Source: Salvelinus alpinus (Eukaryota; Chordata; Actinopteri; Salmoniformes; Salmonidae). Taken from it: DNA of 64,000 nucleotides. The notes beneath the pieces were generated by a model. The model saw only the letters and a list, made by a program, of their open reading frames with translations. It had not been told where the DNA came from and searched no databases. The stretch covers positions 13,173,437-13,237,436 of the forward strand of contig NC_092096.1 of the NCBI RefSeq assembly GCF_045679555.1. The letters run 5' to 3'. The position numbers and the translations under genes were made by a program. Within the stretch, counting starts at the first letter, position 1. Each line of letters opens with the position of its first letter. Of this stretch, positions 37,498-52,173 are shown piece after piece.

Positions 37498-38004
37498 CAG
37501 CGTGAACCTGTGCAGGCTCTTTATTTGAATTGAAGTGGTGGTTTAATTGACCCTGATCAGCCAGTCGACTGCCTGCCCCTGTAGATACCTCCAGTCTCCT
37601 CAGAGTTCAGTACATCTACTGTTGTTTAGAGCCTCTCATGTGGGATGATCTCCACAAGTCCTTCATGTTGGTGGAGTTGGTGCCTCTAGAGGGCAACCAG
37701 GAAGACGTTTTGAGGGACTTTTCACTGAAGAATGTGTTTGTTTCATATGATTTTGTTTTGCTTTTCATGTATTGTGTTATTGATGTGTATTTATACAGTA
37801 TGTGTAGTGTAATTGTTGTTTATTGATGTGTATTTATACAGTATGTGTAGTGTAATTGTTGTTTGTTAATGTGTTGGACAGGTTTCATGTGTTGGACAGA
37901 CAAACATCATTGTAAATATGAATGTGTTCTTAGTTAACTCACCTGTGTAAATAAAGGTGAAATAAAAACTCACTGCTCAAATAGTCTACAAATATGTAAA
38001 AGAT
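37498..38004. other. Region without recognisable gene
   Basis: Mixed sequence. Two copies of a roughly 45-bp segment (TGTGTATTTATACAGTATGT) lie side by side at about 37780-37865. The end, GTAAATAAAGGTGAAATAAAA, again resembles the LINE/SINE tail, suggesting a short LINE remnant on the plus strand ending near 37968. Confidence 0.5.
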
Positions 38005-38552
38005 ATGCACATCCTCTCTCTCCCACCTCTTCATCTCCTCTCCCCCCTCTCTCCTTCACCTCCTCTCCTCTCCCTCCCCTCTCTCCTTCACCTCCTCTCC
38101 TCTCCCTCCCCCTCTCTCCTTCACCTCCTCTCCTCTCCCTCCCCCCTCTCTCCTTCACTTCTTCTCCTCTCCCTCCCCCTCTCTCCTTCACCTCCTCTCT
38201 TTTCCCTCCCCCTCTCTCCTTCACCTCCTCTCCTCTCCCTCCCCCTCTCTCCTTCACTTCTTCTCCTCTCCCTCCCCCTCTCTCCTTCACCTCCTCTCTT
38301 TTCCCTCCACCTCTCTCCTTCACCTCCTCTCTTTTCCCTCCCCCTTTCTCCTTCACCTCCTCTCCTCTCCCCCCCCTCTCTCCTTCACCTCCTCTCTTTT
38401 CCCTCCCCCTCTCTCCTTCACCTCCTCTCTTTTCCCTCCCCCTCTCTCCTTCACCTCCTCTCTTTTCCCTCCCCCCTCTCTCCTTCACCTCCTCTCCTCT
38501 CCCTCCCCCTCTCTCCTTCACCTCCTCTCTTTTCCCTCCCCCCTCCCAACAC
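38005..38552. repeat. CT-rich minisatellite, ~33-bp unit
   Basis: Units of TCACCTCCTCTCCTCTCCCT then CCCCCTCTCTCCT, with TCTTTT and TTCTTC variants. Glu/Gly/Lys- and Ser/Pro/Leu-rich frames on the two strands are artefacts. Confidence 0.95.
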
Positions 38553-39311
38553 ACCTTCCAATCACATGGAAAATTGCCATTGATTTGTTTTGTTTGGTTA
38601 GTGTTTCAGCCCAAAACAGATGTTTATTCAAACCTGGGCTCCCAATTAGAGTAGTGATGCCTGCTCATTCATAACAGGAGAAACCCCCTCCTCTTCTGTT
38701 TACTAAACATATCAGTCACGTTGGGTCTGATTGATGTGTGTTTACTCTGCGCTGGGGAGATTGAGGCATTAGTCTGTGTGTGTGTCCCATGATTCATGTG
38801 GAAGATGATTTCAAACCGAAATTATTCTTCCTGGACCGGCCCGATCCGGCCGCCATTTTGTTCTGCATTCTGTAGAAAGTAGATATTTTTTGTTGCTCCG
38901 TTATTGTTTCTCCCGACCGTACTATTGAGTCAGGCCCAGTTGGATCCTGTATTACGGACGTTTAAACACTGTCGATTAATGATTGTCTTCCGAATAGGAG
39001 GAGTGTTCTGGACAGAGTGAGAAGGCTGAGATATGGATTCCTTCCTGTTCACTTCAGTGCAGAGTTTCTCTTCTTTCTGTGAGGACATTTCCACGAGGAG
39101 GAATGCAACGCAGCGAGTGAAACAGATGGTAGAGTTTAAAAGCAGCACACAGCTGTTCCAGCAGAATGATCAATACCCTACATTATGATTACAATGATCA
39201 TTATTTAAAACTGAAGCAGTTATTTACATCTCTGGGTGTAGAAACAATAAAGGCTAGGCCTTCTACACTGGATCAAGCTGATTATATATATATATATTAT
39301 TTCCCTTTTTG
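38553..39311. other. Region without recognisable gene
   Basis: About 760 bp of single-copy-looking DNA. No exon recognised. Confidence 0.5.
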
Positions 39312-39512
39312 TACTTTAACCATTTGCACATCGTTACAACACTGTATATATACATAATATGACATGTGTAATGTCTTTATTCTTTTGAAACTTCTGTATG
39401 TTAAATGTTTACTGTTAATTTTTTATTGTTTATTTCACTTTTGTATATTATCTACCTCGCTTTGACAATGTTAACATATGTTTCCCATGTCAATAAAGCC
39501 CCTTGAATTCAA
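39312..39512 (+). mobile_element. 3' end of LINE family B, 5' truncated
   Basis: The same 3' untranslated sequence follows the LINE at 60249-63108: ATTTGCACATCGTTACAACA, ATGTTTACTGTTAATTTTTT, ACATATGTTTCCCATGTCAA and the polyadenylation signal AATAAAG. It ends TTGAATTCAATTG and passes straight into a GA-rich microsatellite. It has no coding part. Confidence 0.85.
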
Positions 39513-39574
39513 TTGAGCGAGAGAGCGAGAGAGCGAGAGAGAGCGAGAGAGAGCGAGAGAGAGCGAGAGAGAGC

Positions 39575-39605
<31 letters not shown>

Positions 39606-39743
39606 CGAGAGAGAGCGAGAGAGAGCGAGAGAGAGCGAGAGAGAGCGAGAGAGAGAGAGCGAGAGAGAGAGAGCGAGAGAGAGAGAGCGAGAGAGAGAGA
39701 GCGAGAGAGAGAGAGAGAAATGGAATTGGAGAGAGAGAGAGAC
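39513..39743. repeat. (GA)n/(GAGAGC)n microsatellite at a LINE tail
   Basis: GAGAGAGCGAGAGAGAGC runs for about 230 bp immediately after the LINE 3' end. Confidence 0.95.
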
Positions 39744-40365
39744 CTGGAACCTATTGACTCACCACATGATGTCCCCATCTTGGAAGAAGTGTTACTTCTT
39801 AACCCAGATGAAATGTGAGTGGATTAATGGCCGCAAAATGAGAAACGTGACCTCAATAAAAACACAGCAAGTGTGTTACAGTGACAGTCAAGATCAGGGA
39901 GGTGGTAAGAATGACAAAACGCTCACTATACCATCATCTGGAAAGTCTAAATACAATGTTGGATTAATGACTAGTGTGTCCAAATGAGCGCTTTTCTTAT
40001 AACAAATGGCCGTGTTAATACCCTTAATCGTGGTTGATGTAGCAACACATCCTAAACATCGTCATCTCTCCTCCTTTCACCCTCTCTTTCTCTGTCTCTC
40101 TCTCGCTCTCTGACCCATCCCTCTGTCTCTCTCCTCCTCTTCACAGTCTGTCTCATCTCCCAGCCGTGTTTAAACGGGCATGACCAGTCCCAAAGGTATT
40201 CTGTCCTCTCAGGGCGTACATTTTAATTAGTAAAGAAAATAAAGCCATCATACAATTGACGGCACACTGTGTAAACAAACCCGTTGGTGGTGGGGCACCA
40301 CGGAGAGTCTGGCCGGGCAGAGCCATGCATCACGGGGTCTACACACATGGGACAGATATTGGATT
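39744..40365. other. Region without recognisable gene
   Basis: About 620 bp with a short CT-rich patch (40080-40145). An open frame at 39754-39987 has no recognised motif. Confidence 0.5.
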
Positions 40366-40469
40366 AGTCCCAAACAGCACCCTATTCCCTATATAGTGCA
40401 CTAGGGCCCTTAGGGCACTGGTCAAAGTAGTGCACCATATTGGGAATAGGGTTCCGTTTGGGACGCAGA
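40366..40469. mobile_element. Palindromic MITE-like repeat (salmonid type)
   Basis: GTCCCAAACAGCACCCTATTC and GAATAGGGTTCCGTTTGGGAC form the ends of a roughly 104-bp palindrome with TAGTGCACTAGGGCCC at the centre. This is the best-preserved of the three copies here. Confidence 0.8.
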
Positions 40470-40835
40470 CATTCTCGCTAGGTATGGAACAACTAGGTTT
40501 ATCAGGCATGGCTGTGATGGATCCATTATACAACTTTCCCAAGTAGGACAATATACAGTATAATGTGTATATACAGTATAATGTGTATATACAGCGCGGG
40601 ACATGAGCAAATAAATGGTGCTATTTGGTCTGACTGAAATCTGAGATAAGCGTGTTAAAATGAAGGTCAGTGTGTGGAAAGGTATACAGAGAGACGGTGA
40701 CTGGATGGTTTTCCACTAACTCATGTGTTTTAATAAAGTCAGAATAAAGGGCTGTTTTGACTCATTAGTATAAGTGGATCAATGCCTGTGGGTGTGTGTG
40801 TGTATGGTAACGTTTCAATGAATATAAGGAAGAGA
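40470..40835. other. Region without recognisable gene
   Basis: Mixed sequence with two tandem copies of TATACAGTATAATGTG near 40550-40590. No exon recognised. Confidence 0.5.
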
Positions 40836-40838
40836 GAA

Positions 40839-40897
<59 letters not shown>

Positions 40898-41284
40898 TAG
40901 AGATAGAGAGATATATATATATAGAGAGATAGAGATATATATATAGAGCTAGATAGAGAGAGATATATATATATAGAGAGAGATAGATATATATATATAT
41001 ATATATACAGAGAGATATATATATATATAGAGCTAGATAGAGAGAGATAGCGATAGAGAGAGAGATATATATATATAGAGAGAGATAGAGATATATATAT
41101 AGATAGAGATAGAGAGATATATATATAGAGAGAGAGAGAGATAGAGAGAGATATATATAGAGAGAGATTGAGAGAGAAAGAGATATATATAGAGAGAGAT
41201 AGAGATATATATATATATATATATATATGGAGAGAGATATAGAGAGATATATATATAGAGAGAGATAGAGATATAGATAGAGAT
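40836..41284. repeat. (TA)n/(GAGA)n/(GATA)n microsatellite, left of gap
   Basis: Alternating blocks of TATATA, GAGAGA and GATAGAGA. The last roughly 350 bp, with rare markers GATAGCGATAGAG and AGATTGAGAGAGAAAGAG, match 42126-42490 closely. Confidence 0.95.
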
Positions 41285-41384
41285 NNNNNNNNNNNNNNNN
41301 NNNNNNNNNNNNNNNNNNNNNNNNNNNNNNNNNNNNNNNNNNNNNNNNNNNNNNNNNNNNNNNNNNNNNNNNNNNNNNNNNNNN
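41285..41384. other. Assembly gap (100 N)
   Basis: Exactly 100 undetermined bases, the size often used for a gap of unknown length. Sequence on either side matches the two flanks of the Tc1-like element at 42509-44114. Confidence 0.99.
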
Positions 41385-41516
41385 TATATAGAGAGAGATA
41401 GAGAGATATATATAGATAGAGAGAGATATATATATAGAGCTAGATAGAGAGAGATATATATATAGAGAGAGATAGAGATATATATATAGATAGAGATAGA
41501 GAGATATATATATAGA
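41385..41516. repeat. GA/TA microsatellite, right of gap
   Basis: Identical by eye to 44115-44246, including the marker AGAGCTAGATAGAGAG. Confidence 0.95.
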
Positions 41517-41658
41517 GACTTCTTCTGTATGTGTAATGTTTACTGTTAATTTGTATTGTTTATTTCACTTTTGTATAATATCTACCTCACTTGCTTTGGC
41601 AATGTTAACACATGTTTCCCATGCAAATAAAGCTCCTTGAATTGAATTGAATTGAATA
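41517..41658 (+). mobile_element. 3' end of LINE family B (duplicate of 44247-44388)
   Basis: CTTCTGTATGTGTAATGTTT through TTTGGCAATGTTAACACATG to AATAAAGCTCC, ending in TTGAA/ATTGA repeats and then GA microsatellite. The copy at 44247 is the same sequence 2730 bp further on. Confidence 0.88.
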
Positions 41659-41857
41659 GAGAGAGAGATAGAGATATAAATATATATAGAGATAGAGAGA
41701 GAGAGAGAGATATATAGAGAGAGATAGAGATATATATATATATAGAGAGAGATAGAGAGATATATATAGAGAGAGATAGAGATAGAGAGATATATATAGA
41801 TAGAGATAGAGAGATATATATAGAGATAGAGATAGAGAGATATATATATATAGATAG

Positions 41858-41899
<42 letters not shown>

Positions 41900-41929
41900 G
41901 GAGAGAGAGAGAGAGGGAAGGAGGGAGGT

Positions 41930-41964
<35 letters not shown>

Positions 41965-42508
41965 AGGAGGGAGGTAAGTAGAGAGATAGAGATATATAGA
42001 TAGAGATAGATATATATATATATAGAGAGAGATAGAGATAGAGAGAGAGATATATATATATAGAGATAGAGAGAGATATATATAGAGAGAGATAGAGATA
42101 TATATATATATAGATAGAGAGATAGAGATATATATATATAGAGCTAGATAGAGAGAGATATATAGAGAGAGATATAGATAGAGAGAGAGAGAGAGATATA
42201 TATATATATAGAGAGAGAGATAGATATATATATAGAGCTAGATAGAGAGAGATAGCGATAGAGAGAGAGATATATATATATAGAGAGAGATAGAGATATA
42301 TATATAGATAGAGATAGAGATATATATATATATAGAGATAGAGAGAGATAGAGAGAGATATATATAGAGAGAGATTGAGAGAGAAAGAGATATATATAGA
42401 GAGAGATAGAGATATATATATATATATATATATATGGAGAGAGATATAGAGAGATATATATATAGAGAGAGATAGAGATATAGATAGAGATGGATATATA
42501 TATATATA
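41659..42508. repeat. GA/TA/GATA microsatellite
   Basis: About 850 bp of GATAGAGA and TATATA blocks with two copies of GGGAAGGAGGGAGGTAAGTA near 41910-41980. Long Ile/Ser/Leu/Tyr frames on the minus strand are artefacts. Confidence 0.95.
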
Positions 42509-44114
<1,606 letters not shown>

Positions 44115-44246
44115 TATATAGAGAGAGATAGAGAGATATATATAGATAGAGAGAGATATATATATAGAGCTAGATAGAGAGAGATATATATATAGAGAGA
44201 GATAGAGATATATATATAGATAGAGATAGAGAGATATATATATAGA
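44115..44246. repeat. GA/TA microsatellite
   Basis: The right flank of Tc1-like copy 2, identical by eye to 41385-41516. Confidence 0.95.
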
Positions 44247-44530
44247 GACTTCTTCTGTATGTGTAATGTTTACTGTTAATTTGTATTGTTTATTTCACTT
44301 TTGTATAATATCTACCTCACTTGCTTTGGCAATGTTAACACATGTTTCCCATGCAAATAAAGCTCCTTGAATTGAATTGAATTGAATAGAGAGAGAGATA
44401 GAGATATAAATATATATAGAGATAGAGAGAGAGAGAGAGATATATAGAGAGAGATAGAGATATATATATATATAGAGAGAGATAGAGAGATATATATAGA
44501 GAGAGATAGAGATAGAGAGATATATATAGC
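44247..44530 (+). mobile_element. 3' end of LINE family B followed by GA/TA microsatellite
   Basis: Same as 41517-41658, followed by GA/TA tract to about 44530. The match with the earlier segment ends just before GCCACACAAGTGG. Confidence 0.88.
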
Positions 44531-44791
44531 CACACAAGTGGCTCAGGTAGTGCAGTTCATCCAGGATGGCACATCAATGCTAGCTGTGGCAAAAAGGTTT
44601 GCTGTGTCTGTCAGCGTAGTGTCCAGAGCATGGAGGCGCTACCAGGAGACAGGCCAGTACATCAGGAGACGTGGAGGAGGCCGTAGGAGGGCAACAACCC
44701 AGCAGCAGGACCGCTACCTCCGCCTTTGTGCAAGGAGGTGCACTGCCAGCGCCCTGCAAAATGACCTCCAGCAGGCCACAAATGTGCAGAT
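44531..44791 (+). pseudogene. Fragment of a different Tc1/Tc3-type transposase (HTH domain)
   Basis: An open frame gives about 84 residues: [20 protein letters not shown] is a first helix-turn-helix, and [16 protein letters not shown] with [12 protein letters not shown] is the recognition helix and basic hook leading into a second HTH. This order is typical of the N-terminal DNA-binding part of Tc1/Tc3 transposases. The catalytic domain is missing: at about 44792 the sequence falls back into the GA/TA microsatellite. Microsatellite borders both sides and no inverted repeats are seen, so it is a small captured piece. Confidence 0.75.
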
Positions 44792-44912
44792 ATATAGAGA
44801 TAGAGAGATATATAGAGAGAGATAGAGATATGTATATATATATATAGAGAGAGAGATAGAGATAGAGAGATATATATATATAGAGAGAGATAGAGATAGA
44901 GAGATAGAGAGG
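44792..44912. repeat. GA/TA microsatellite
   Basis: Same GATAGAGA composition as the left flank of the transposase fragment. Confidence 0.93.
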
Positions 44913-44914
44913 TA

Positions 44915-46550
<1,636 letters not shown>

Positions 46551-46552
46551 TA

Positions 46553-46764
46553 GGTTGTAATGCTTACATCGTCTCAATGTGGCCTTGAGTCTTGGTTTGA
46601 TCATTAACTTGTTTGGTTCTTGTAGACACAGAAACTGTAGTCATACTCTGAGATTACTCTGCTATTCACCACTTCCTGATTTCCTACATTCATCATCATA
46701 ACTCATGACTTACAAATGTGGCTATATAATCACACATAGATACAGTCATGTTCGTTACATGGGC
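46553..46764. other. Short unique stretch
   Basis: About 210 bp of mixed sequence between the transposon and the next minisatellite. Nothing recognised. Confidence 0.5.
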
Positions 46765-47866
46765 AATCAGCAGGATTTTACTGTACCCTTTACATGGTCA
46801 ATCAGCGGGATTTTACTGTACCCTTTACATGGGCAATCAGCAGGATTTTACTGTACCCTTTACATGGGCAATCAGCGGGATTTTACTGTACCCTTTACAT
46901 GGGCAATCAGCGGGATTTTACTGTACCCTTTACATGGTCAATCAGCAGGATTTTACTGTACCCTTTACATGGTCAATCAGCAGGATTTTACTGTACCCTT
47001 TACATGGTCAATCAGCTTGATTTTACTGTACCCTTTACATGGTCAATCAGCAGGATTTTACTGTACCCTTTACATGGTCAATCAGCAGGATTTTACTGTA
47101 CCCTTTACATGGTCAATCAGCAGGGTTTTACTGTACCCTTTACATGGGCAATCAGCAGGATTTTACTGTACCCTTTACATGGTCAATCAGCAGGGTTTTA
47201 CTGTACCCTTTACATGGGCAATCAGCAGGATTTTACTGTACCCTTTACATGGTCAATCAGCAGGATTTTACTGTACCCTTTACATGGGCAATCAGCGGGA
47301 TTTTACTGTACCCTTTACATGGGCAATCAGCAGGATTTTACTGTACCCTTTACATGGGCAATCAGCAGGATTTTACTGTACCCTTTACATGGTCAATCAG
47401 CTTGATTTTACTGTACCCTTTACATGGTCAATCAGCAGGATTTTACTGTACCCTTTACATGGGCAATCAGCAGGATTTTACTGTACCCTTTACATGGGTA
47501 ATCAGCAGGATTTTACTGTACCCTTTACATGGGCAATCAGCAGGATTTTACTGTACCCTTTACATGGGCAATCAGCAGGATTTTACTGTACCCTTTACAT
47601 GGGCAATCAGCAGGATTTTACTGTACCCTTTACATGGGCAATCAGCAGGATTTTACTGTACCCTTTACATGGGCAATCAGCAGGGTTTTACTGTACCCTT
47701 TACATGGTCACTCAGCAGGGTTTTACTGTACCCTTTACATGGTCAATCAGCAGGGTTTTACTGTACCCTTTACATGGGCAATCAGCAGGATTTTACTGTA
47801 CCCTTTACATGGGCAATCAGCGGGATTTTACTGTACCCTTTACATGGGCAATCAGCAGGATTTTAT
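46765..47866. repeat. Minisatellite, 35-bp unit, ~31 copies
   Basis: TACATGGGCAATCAGCAGGA then TTTTACTGTACCCTT. Variants are GGTCA or GGGCA, and CAGGA, CGGGA, CAGGG or CTTGA. Thirty-five is not a multiple of 3, yet all three plus frames are open because the unit has no stop in any frame, which yields three interchangeable peptides in rotation. Not a gene. Confidence 0.97.
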
Positions 47867-48394
47867 GAACAATAAGTCCTGTTGTGCGATTGCATATAAA
47901 ATAACATCAAAGATTCTTTATTTCTCAGTTATGCAACATTAAGTTAATTTAATTACACCGCCTTATGAAAACAAGGATAATAGAAGGATACATGAGTCAT
48001 GATTGACGCAGAGCCTGAAATAACTTTATTTTTCGTCTCAGCATGCCTGGTGTCCCACCCACCCACCCCGGCGCTGATGGAATAATAACATGATTGTGTT
48101 CAGATCCATTATTTTAATAAATCACAAAGTTATAAGTCATATTTCCTTGTGGATCTTGACATGCTTACGAAAAAGTTCACAAAGCATTTTTTTCCCTGTT
48201 ATGTTCCACACAACGTTTATTACCTCTGAATCGTCCCACCACCAACCTCCTTTTAGGAATAACAAACACCACTCACGGATTACGCTCATTTGGTAAAGTT
48301 GTTTATTACATATTAGACAGATTTAACACTCTGATATAAAAACAAAATATGCATTCTATTCACTGGCCCTATGAATGTAATGTACACACAGCCT
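47867..48394. other. Region without recognisable gene
   Basis: About 530 bp of AT-rich sequence. No exon recognised. Confidence 0.5.
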
Positions 48395-48603
48395 CTAGCC
48401 AACAGGACGCTAGGCTAGCTAAACCTGGCTAGCCAACGGGACACTAGACTAGCTAAATCTGGCTAGCCAACGGGACGCTAGGCTAGCTAAACCTGGCTAG
48501 CCAACGGGACGCTAGGCTAGCTAAACCTGGCTAACCAACGGGACGCTAGGCTAGCTAAACCTGGCTAACCAACGGGACGCTAGGCTAGCTAAACCTGGCT
48601 AAC
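48395..48603. repeat. Minisatellite, 34-bp unit, ~6 copies
   Basis: CGGGACGCTAGGCTAGCTAA then ACCTGGCTAACCAA. GCTAGC palindromes recur in each unit. Confidence 0.94.
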
Positions 48604-49167
48604 TAGGCCTACTACCTACAATCTGCAGAGCATGCGCCAGGCCTCCATCAGACCTCCTCCTCAGGGACCCTTTACTTTACATAATATACTTTTGGTATAA
48701 ATACTCATCTATATTTTTTTATACAATTCTGCTTTTTAAGAGCTCAAGATAATAAAAAAAATAGCTTTTGCCTCCAAATTCTGAATCTGGGTAACGATGG
48801 AGAGAGAGAAAAAACAAGAAGAAGAAAAGAAAGACGATGTGTCACATTTGACAGTGGATTCATACAGCTACCCCAGTATCTCGTAGTTTGTAACAGAAAC
48901 ATTTGGCTACTTTGTGGCCTAATGAACACAATTCATTCCAGATTCAGCCCATCCACCTATGTTGCAGAACGTTTAAAAAAAAAGTTTTGCTACGGTGTGC
49001 CCTAATGAACACGACCCAGATTCAGCCTATCCACCTCTCTTTTTAACCATGTCACACACCTGGGAAAGACCCCGAGACAAGGATGTCTCTCTTTCTATGC
49101 TCTCTGTCTTCAGCATGTCACCTGGAGGAATGGCCACAGGCAGGCTCATTACAGTGAGTTTGTGTTG
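48604..49167. other. Region without recognisable gene
   Basis: A short segment is repeated (ATTCAGCCCATCCACCT near 48941 and ATTCAGCCTATCCACCT near 49020). No coding signal. Confidence 0.5.
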
Positions 49168-49169
49168 TG

Positions 49170-49175
49170 TTGAGA

Positions 49176-49207
<32 letters not shown>

Positions 49208-49286
49208 CAGAGAGAGAGACAGAGAGAGAGACAGAGAGAGAGACAGACAGAGACAGAAAGAGAGAGAGACAGAAAGAGAGAGAGAC

Positions 49287-49378
<92 letters not shown>
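49170..49378. repeat. (GAGACA)n then (GACA)n microsatellite
   Basis: GAGA with ACAGA interruptions to about 49285, then pure GACA for about 95 bp. Confidence 0.96.
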
Positions 49379-49381
<3 letters not shown>

Positions 49382-49685
49382 GCAGAGGGGCAGAAAACTA
49401 ACTCACAGACAGCAAGGTTTTTCACAGACCATGAGCAGCAGAGTTTTCAGGAACATTGAAGAATGGCAAAGACGGTTGATTACATTTGTAGGTTTCCAAG
49501 AGCAATTCGCTTTATAAGTAATGACATCGACCTCCTTAATTCATCCACACAAGGACAAAGGAGGTGCCTGTCAAGACTCTGCGGTTGTTTCACGAGGTTG
49601 CTACATTTCCTTAGTTCTAAGTGCTGGAGAGCTCTGAGGTGTTCTCCTGCTCTGATATAAAGGTAGATATGACCTGTGACCAGCA
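49379..49685. other. Region without recognisable gene
   Basis: About 300 bp of unique sequence. Nothing recognised. Confidence 0.5.
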
Positions 49686-50007
49686 AGGCAGGAGAGGAGG
49701 AGAGGGAGAGAGGATGAGGAGAGGGAGAGAGGATGAGGAGAGGGAGAGAGGATGAGGAGAGGGAGAGAGGATGCGGAGAGGGAGAGAGGATGAGGAGAGG
49801 GAGAGAGGATGAAGAGAGGGAGAGAGGATGAGGAGAGGGAGAGAGGATGCGGAGAGGGAGAAGGATGAGGAGAGGGAGAGAGGAGAGGGAGAGAGGATGA
49901 GGAGAGGGAGAGAGGATGAGGAGAGGGAGAGAGGATGAGGAGAGGGAGAGAGGATGATGAGAGGGAGAGAGGATGAGGAGAGGGAGAGAGGATGAGGAGA
50001 GGAAAAA
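49686..50007. repeat. GA-rich minisatellite, 19-bp unit
   Basis: GAGGATGAGGAGAGGGAGA repeated about 17 times, with TGCGG, TGAAG and TGATG variants. Confidence 0.95.
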
Positions 50008-50549
50008 GAGCTGGACGGTGGACAAGACATGAGGTCATTCTCCTGGAGAGAAGAAGAAAGACGGGATGAGGAAAAGAGAGGTCGACAGCCTGGAGCTGAG
50101 CTCTGAAGATACCTCAGGAATCGCCTCAGAGGGCTTTTAAACCTTGCTAACCTCAGATCCAAGTATTTGTCTGGAGAGGCCGCTGATGTTTGGCATTAGT
50201 AGTCGGTTGCGTCTACCAAAACGCAGAGGAAGTAAGAAGAAGAAGACAACAGAAAGAGGAACGGAGGAGAGGGGTGAACCAGAACGCAGGCCGCTCTGAC
50301 CTGACCCTCGTCCCGGGTGATATTTCATTTCACGAGCGATCCAGCTCCTTGGAAAGGGTTCAGTCCTGGAAGGCGTTGACTTGATACCTCTATCCAGGTT
50401 AACACCCTGCTGCTGCTATGCTGCCGCTATGCCTGGCCAAAGAACAAAGAGGCAGAACACAAGACGTCTCTGTCCTGCCCCAGCGCAGTGGGGGAGCAAT
50501 ACACATCATTACCACAGGTTTTAATTCTGCCCTCTAAAACACATGAATA
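50008..50549. other. Region without recognisable gene
   Basis: Mixed sequence. An open frame of about 64 codons (50190-50384) has no recognised motif. Confidence 0.5.
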
Positions 50550-50989
50550 AGAATCCTCCTCTCTCTCTCTCCCTCTCTCCCTCGCTTTCTCTCCCCTCCT
50601 CTCCTCTCCTCTCTCCCTCACTTTCTTTCCCCTCCTCTCCTCTCTCTCCCCTCATCTCCTCTCCTCTCTCTCTCCCCTCCCCTTCTCTCCTCTCTCTCCC
50701 CTCATCTCCTCTCTCTTTCTCTCCTCTCCTCTCCCTCTCTTTCTCTCCCCTCCTCTCCTCTCTCTCCCCTCATCTCCTCCTCTCTCTCTCTCTCTCTCTC
50801 CCTCTCCCTTGCTTAATCTCCCTTCATCTCCTCTCCTCTCTCTCTCTCCTCTCGCTCTCCCTCTCTTTCTCTCCTCTCTTTCTCTCCTCTCCTCTCTCCT
50901 CTCTCTCCTCTCTTTCTCTCCTCTCCTCTCTCTCCTCTCTCTCCCTCTCCCCTCCTCCCGTCTCCCCTCCTCCCTCCTCTACGTGCTCT
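50550..50989. repeat. CT-rich low-complexity tract
   Basis: Irregular CTCTCTCCCCTCCTCTCC sequence for about 440 bp with patches of TTTCTCTCC. Confidence 0.94.
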
Positions 50990-51416
50990 AGTCACTAGGT
51001 AATGGAGGAGAGTCATGCATGCTGGTGATTGACGTAGTTAAATGATAAACACAACTGAAGATGTAATATACTGTGTTGTGATCAGTCTAAACGGGCTGTA
51101 ATGGTGCATCGATAAAACAGTCTAAAAGCACCAGCTCACTAAATATACATTTTGACCATGGATAGCGATTAGAAATGACTTGTTTTTTTCTCTGCGAGCT
51201 ACAGCAGTATCTTGAGATCAACAAGGCACTGAAGACAGAGAGGTGGACTGGGAAAATAGAGGTACGGAAATAGGGGGAAAACTTTTACAACTAAATATTA
51301 GTGTCAAATACGAATACACACCGAACCTTACTCTAAAAACAAACTGGCATATTCTACAAAGGAGAACAGATTGTCACAGTAAATGTACACAAATGAATGG
51401 GCACGTAAGTGCAACC
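50990..51416. other. Region without recognisable gene
   Basis: AT-rich unique DNA. It may belong to the lgr5 3' region, but nothing in the sequence proves it. Confidence 0.45.
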
Positions 51417-51443
51417 TCACACACACATACACACACACACACA

Positions 51444-51510
<67 letters not shown>

Positions 51511-51569
51511 GCACGCACACACACACACACAGACACGCACACACACAGACACACACACACACACACACC
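51417..51569. repeat. (CA)n/(CGCA)n microsatellite
   Basis: CACACATACACACA, then a block of eight GCAC units, then CA again with GACACG interruptions. Confidence 0.96.
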
Positions 51570-52173
51570 TTACAAATTGTTCTCACAAAACTCAGCTTGC
51601 AATTATATAACTGTCAGAGAGGATGTTTAAACTCAAATGAGGTGTTTTATCTTAGGGATCTAATGGAAATAAAAATGAAAGCAAAGCGATGCAGTGTGGA
51701 ATTTCCTCTTCCTCCTCCTCCTCCTCCTCGTCCTGGCCTACATATTATAGATTCAAGTACCTTCATTAAAAGAGCCACTGTGTTGGTGTACATATGATGA
51801 TCGTAATGGTGATCATAGCTGTGTTCATAACATAACCAGTTCTGCTTCTGTCCGGGATCAAGCTGCCGGGCCAGGGTTTACACATAGCTGGTACTGTACA
51901 GACAGACAGAGAGATATGAATACCAGGACAATGGGAGTCTATCTAGCTCTAGATTAGAGTTCTGATTCAGAGGAGGGCCATGGCGGCCATTTTGTGTCCT
52001 GTTCCTGTCCGTGTGGCAGTGGCCTTGTTTCTTCCTCTCTGGATACATGTACTGCTCTAACACAGTCTCTGTCTGTGTGTAGGGGGTTGATAAAGGGCAT
52101 GGGGTACTGGGGGTAGAACCCAGAGCCCTGCAGCCCTGGGGGTAAAAACAGTGAAACCTGAGCGCTAGTCTGC
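51570..52173 (-). other. Probable proximal 3' untranslated region of lgr5
   Basis: This lies directly after the lgr5 stop codon on the minus strand and has no competing coding signal. A short GGA repeat (CTCCTCCTCCTC on the plus strand) is at 51707-51730. I could not identify a polyadenylation signal, so the end of the transcript is unknown. Confidence 0.45.

Noticed and set aside
46705..47942. Frame of 387 codons with FTVPFTW repeats
   Set aside because: The 35-bp unit has no stop in any plus frame; the same peptide appears in rotation in all three.
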